Below, piece after piece: positions 62,058 through 64,000 of a stretch of DNA of 64,000 bases. How positions within the stretch are numbered: the stretch's first letter is position 1; each line of letters opens with the position of its first letter. The notes under the pieces are model-generated. The model was given only the letters and a program-made list of their open reading frames with translations, did not search any database and was not told the origin of the DNA. The stretch lies in assembly GCF_028389875.1 (NCBI RefSeq), contig NC_084702.1:62846553-62910552 (forward strand), read 5' to 3'. The stretch is from Rhea pennata (Eukaryota > Chordata > Aves > Rheiformes > Rheidae). A program made the position numbers and the translations under genes.

Positions 62058-63672
62058 CTGTAATTGAGATAGGAAATTTAGTCAATTGACAAAAGAAATG
62101 GTTCATATGTCAAAAAAGCCTAAATACTGTTAAAATACAAACTTTTACAAAGCAAGTATTTCCTACATTAACACAATCTTTTCCAGAAAAATTATTTCCC
62201 CTCATATCTCCTCCCCTCCCCCAAAAAATCAACAACTAAAAAATTTGGGCTAAAGAAAAATTGGAGAAAAATTGCTGATATGCTAAAGTCGACTTTCTGA
62301 TTTAAAGGCTTACAGTTAAGTACTAACTCGTAACAGTAACTGTTTAGCCTAGAAGAGCACAAGATTAAATAACTCTATGTTAAAATTTGGCTGTATATGA
62401 AAGCTGTTGTGATCATGTTTCAGGATAGTTCTTCAGCAAAGAGGCACCTCAGTAAACTTTGCTTTACTGAAAGTGTTACTACTGTTACAGAAAACCAGAG
62501 CTGCACTGAGATCTTATGTCAGCAGCAGATAAATCATGCAAATTGAAACTATCTTATGACTTGGACGAAGCAGTGAACAGGAAACAACCTCCTGCTCAGA
62601 TTAGGTATACACTTAAGCGTGAGTAAACCAGGCCATAGTAGGACATACTGCTGAATCACTTTGCAATTTGATCCAGACCAGAATATGAACACACAGCTGC
62701 ATCTCAAATTATTCTCCAGGATCAAAGGAAATCAGAGAGAGTACGTGACACAGATGAAGATATAAGAGTTGGAAATGGCACGTATTACACTAACATTACC
62801 TGATGCTTCACATGATAAAAATCTTCTTTTTAATAGCTTAGAACCACCCCTCCAAAAAAGGCAAGATTAAATAAGTATCTTACTAAGCTTTAACCAAACA
62901 ACCCAGGCAGTTCTCATGCTAGAGAAAATTATATTTTATAGCCTTAAAAATTTTCAAGCCCATCTTTAGGATGTTCTAACATTCTCATGCTCTGAGGAAG
63001 CACCCTGCTGGCAAGCGTCATCTGAGATAGTAGATAAAAGAATTAGGGATCACACACAGATATGGATCCATACCCATGGAACAAGTAAAACTCTTTCATG
63101 TGATGAAGTTTCTAGTTTTCTAATTTTGTGCACACAGTAGCACACACAGATGACATTAAAAAGTAGTATTAACATAGCTAAGGCAACCACTAAGTTACAT
63201 GAAATGTATTTTAGTGATATAATAACAGATGTATTAAGACCATATGGGTAACTTTATTTTTGGCATTATTTAAACTGTGTACCCTCGACTTGATAGACCA
63301 TGGAATTGCAAGTGGCATGAAACATTTTGTGTAAACAGTGACTTCAATCACAAGAACTCATCAGTTGTACCTATCCTCAAATAATTCAATTACTAAGCTG
63401 CCCTAGGAGAAATGGATTTACATATCATCTGCTTTTTTATTCAGATTTACTATACTTTCTAAAAATTAACATTTATGTTTGGACTATAGCATATAACTGC
63501 TGTTGCAAGTTAATCTGTATGCTTAGTCTTCACTTACTCAAATTGCTACATTTTCTTAACCTGACATTGGATTGAAACCCAACACAGAAGCGATTTACAA
63601 AAAATAAACTGCCTTTTACAAGTTAAAAGGTACTAGTAATAGTCAGTCTTAGAATGTATAAAACATACTCAC

Positions 63673-63766
63673 ACATGCTTTTTAAGAATACATGTTATCC
63701 AAAGGATTAATAAGAATAACATACTTAATCCAACTGGTATAGCAATAAAAATAATGTCTTCTTTAT
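63673..63766 (-). CDS. IL31RA: IL31RA transmembrane exon
   Basis: Minus-strand acceptor ttttctttaaag ends at 63,767, and donor catgt|gtgagt is at 63,673/63,672. The 94-base exon (phase 1 in, 2 out) encodes an acidic KED, a hydrophobic helix (IIFIAIPVGLSMLFLLILWI) and a basic KK stop-transfer. It matches the gp130 transmembrane exon in phase and almost in length (97). The acceptor has a purine-rich AAAG end, slightly unusual but in a good T-rich tract. Ligand-binding exons lie beyond the right edge, so the gene is partial in this window. Confidence 0.92.
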
Positions 63767-64000
63767 CTTTAAAGAAAAAAAACCAAAATAAACAGATGTT
63801 TATCATTTCCTCATGTATTCCATTATGAAGTTAGTTTTAAACATCTAAGTCATCTAATTAGCACAATCTTAAAAAGCTCTGCCCAAACTAACCAAAATTA
63901 CTCAGGATGCTTTATGGTACTCATGTATCAAAACATGAGTATTTTGCATCCAACAAGTCACAGCTGCTGAGCCAGAAGAACAGTCTATGATGGAACACAC
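63767..64000 (-). other. IL31RA: IL31RA intron, window edge
   Basis: No fibronectin III exon is visible in the last 234 bases; the preceding exon must lie outside the window. Confidence 0.7.

Noticed and set aside
1..64000. CRISPR arrays, bacterial operons, phage or plasmid features, tRNA or rRNA genes
   Set aside because: No direct-repeat/spacer pattern, no prokaryotic gene organisation, and no tRNA cloverleaf or rRNA sequence was recognised by eye; the window is a vertebrate nuclear locus.

Overview
This is a vertebrate nuclear genomic window, almost certainly from a bird and chicken-like. The evidence is GT-AG split genes encoding cytokine receptors, one strong CpG-island promoter, and several decayed CR1-type retroposon tails (near 3.9, 12.2 and 30.7 kb) of the kind that dominate avian genomes. 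There is no bacterial, phage or CRISPR content. Species is not fixed by the sequence.

Layout. Positions 1-13.1 kb are AT-rich intergenic DNA, except for a plausible terminal coding exon of an upstream plus-strand gene at 1587-1761. In mammals the gene upstream of IL6ST in the same orientation is ANKRD55, so that is the synteny guess; I could not confirm it by sequence. A CpG island at about 13.15-14.35 kb holds the IL6ST (gp130) promoter and its non-coding first exon. Fifteen coding exons of IL6ST follow between 21,126 and 41,665 on the plus strand. They splice in phase into a complete receptor of 917 or 919 residues, depending on which of two acceptors six bases apart is used at the second coding exon. 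The 3' UTR probably ends near 44.6 kb, where two AATAAA signals lie.

From 44.6 to about 59.8 kb is intergenic DNA. It contains a G-quadruplex-like purine tract at 47.3 kb and a GC-rich block at 49.5-51.6 kb, with a possible unrecognised small exon at 51,613-51,678. From 63,766 down to 60,584 the minus strand carries the last three coding exons of a gp130 paralogue, IL31RA: a transmembrane exon, a box 1 exon and a tyrosine-bearing cytoplasmic exon. The rest of that gene lies beyond the right edge.

How they work together. IL6ST encodes the shared signal-transducing chain for IL-6 family cytokines, and IL31RA the closely related chain for IL-31, which in mammals pairs with OSMR. The two stand tail to tail, as in mammals, with identical intron phases in their 3' exons, the signature of an old local duplication. 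The IL6ST promoter has a perfect TTCN3GAA STAT site, consistent with feedback by the pathway the receptor activates. I found no previously undescribed system. The best leads are the unassigned exon and GC island between the two receptor tails, the candidate upstream terminal exon, and a C-terminal tyrosine motif in the bird IL31RA tail that I do not recall in the human protein.
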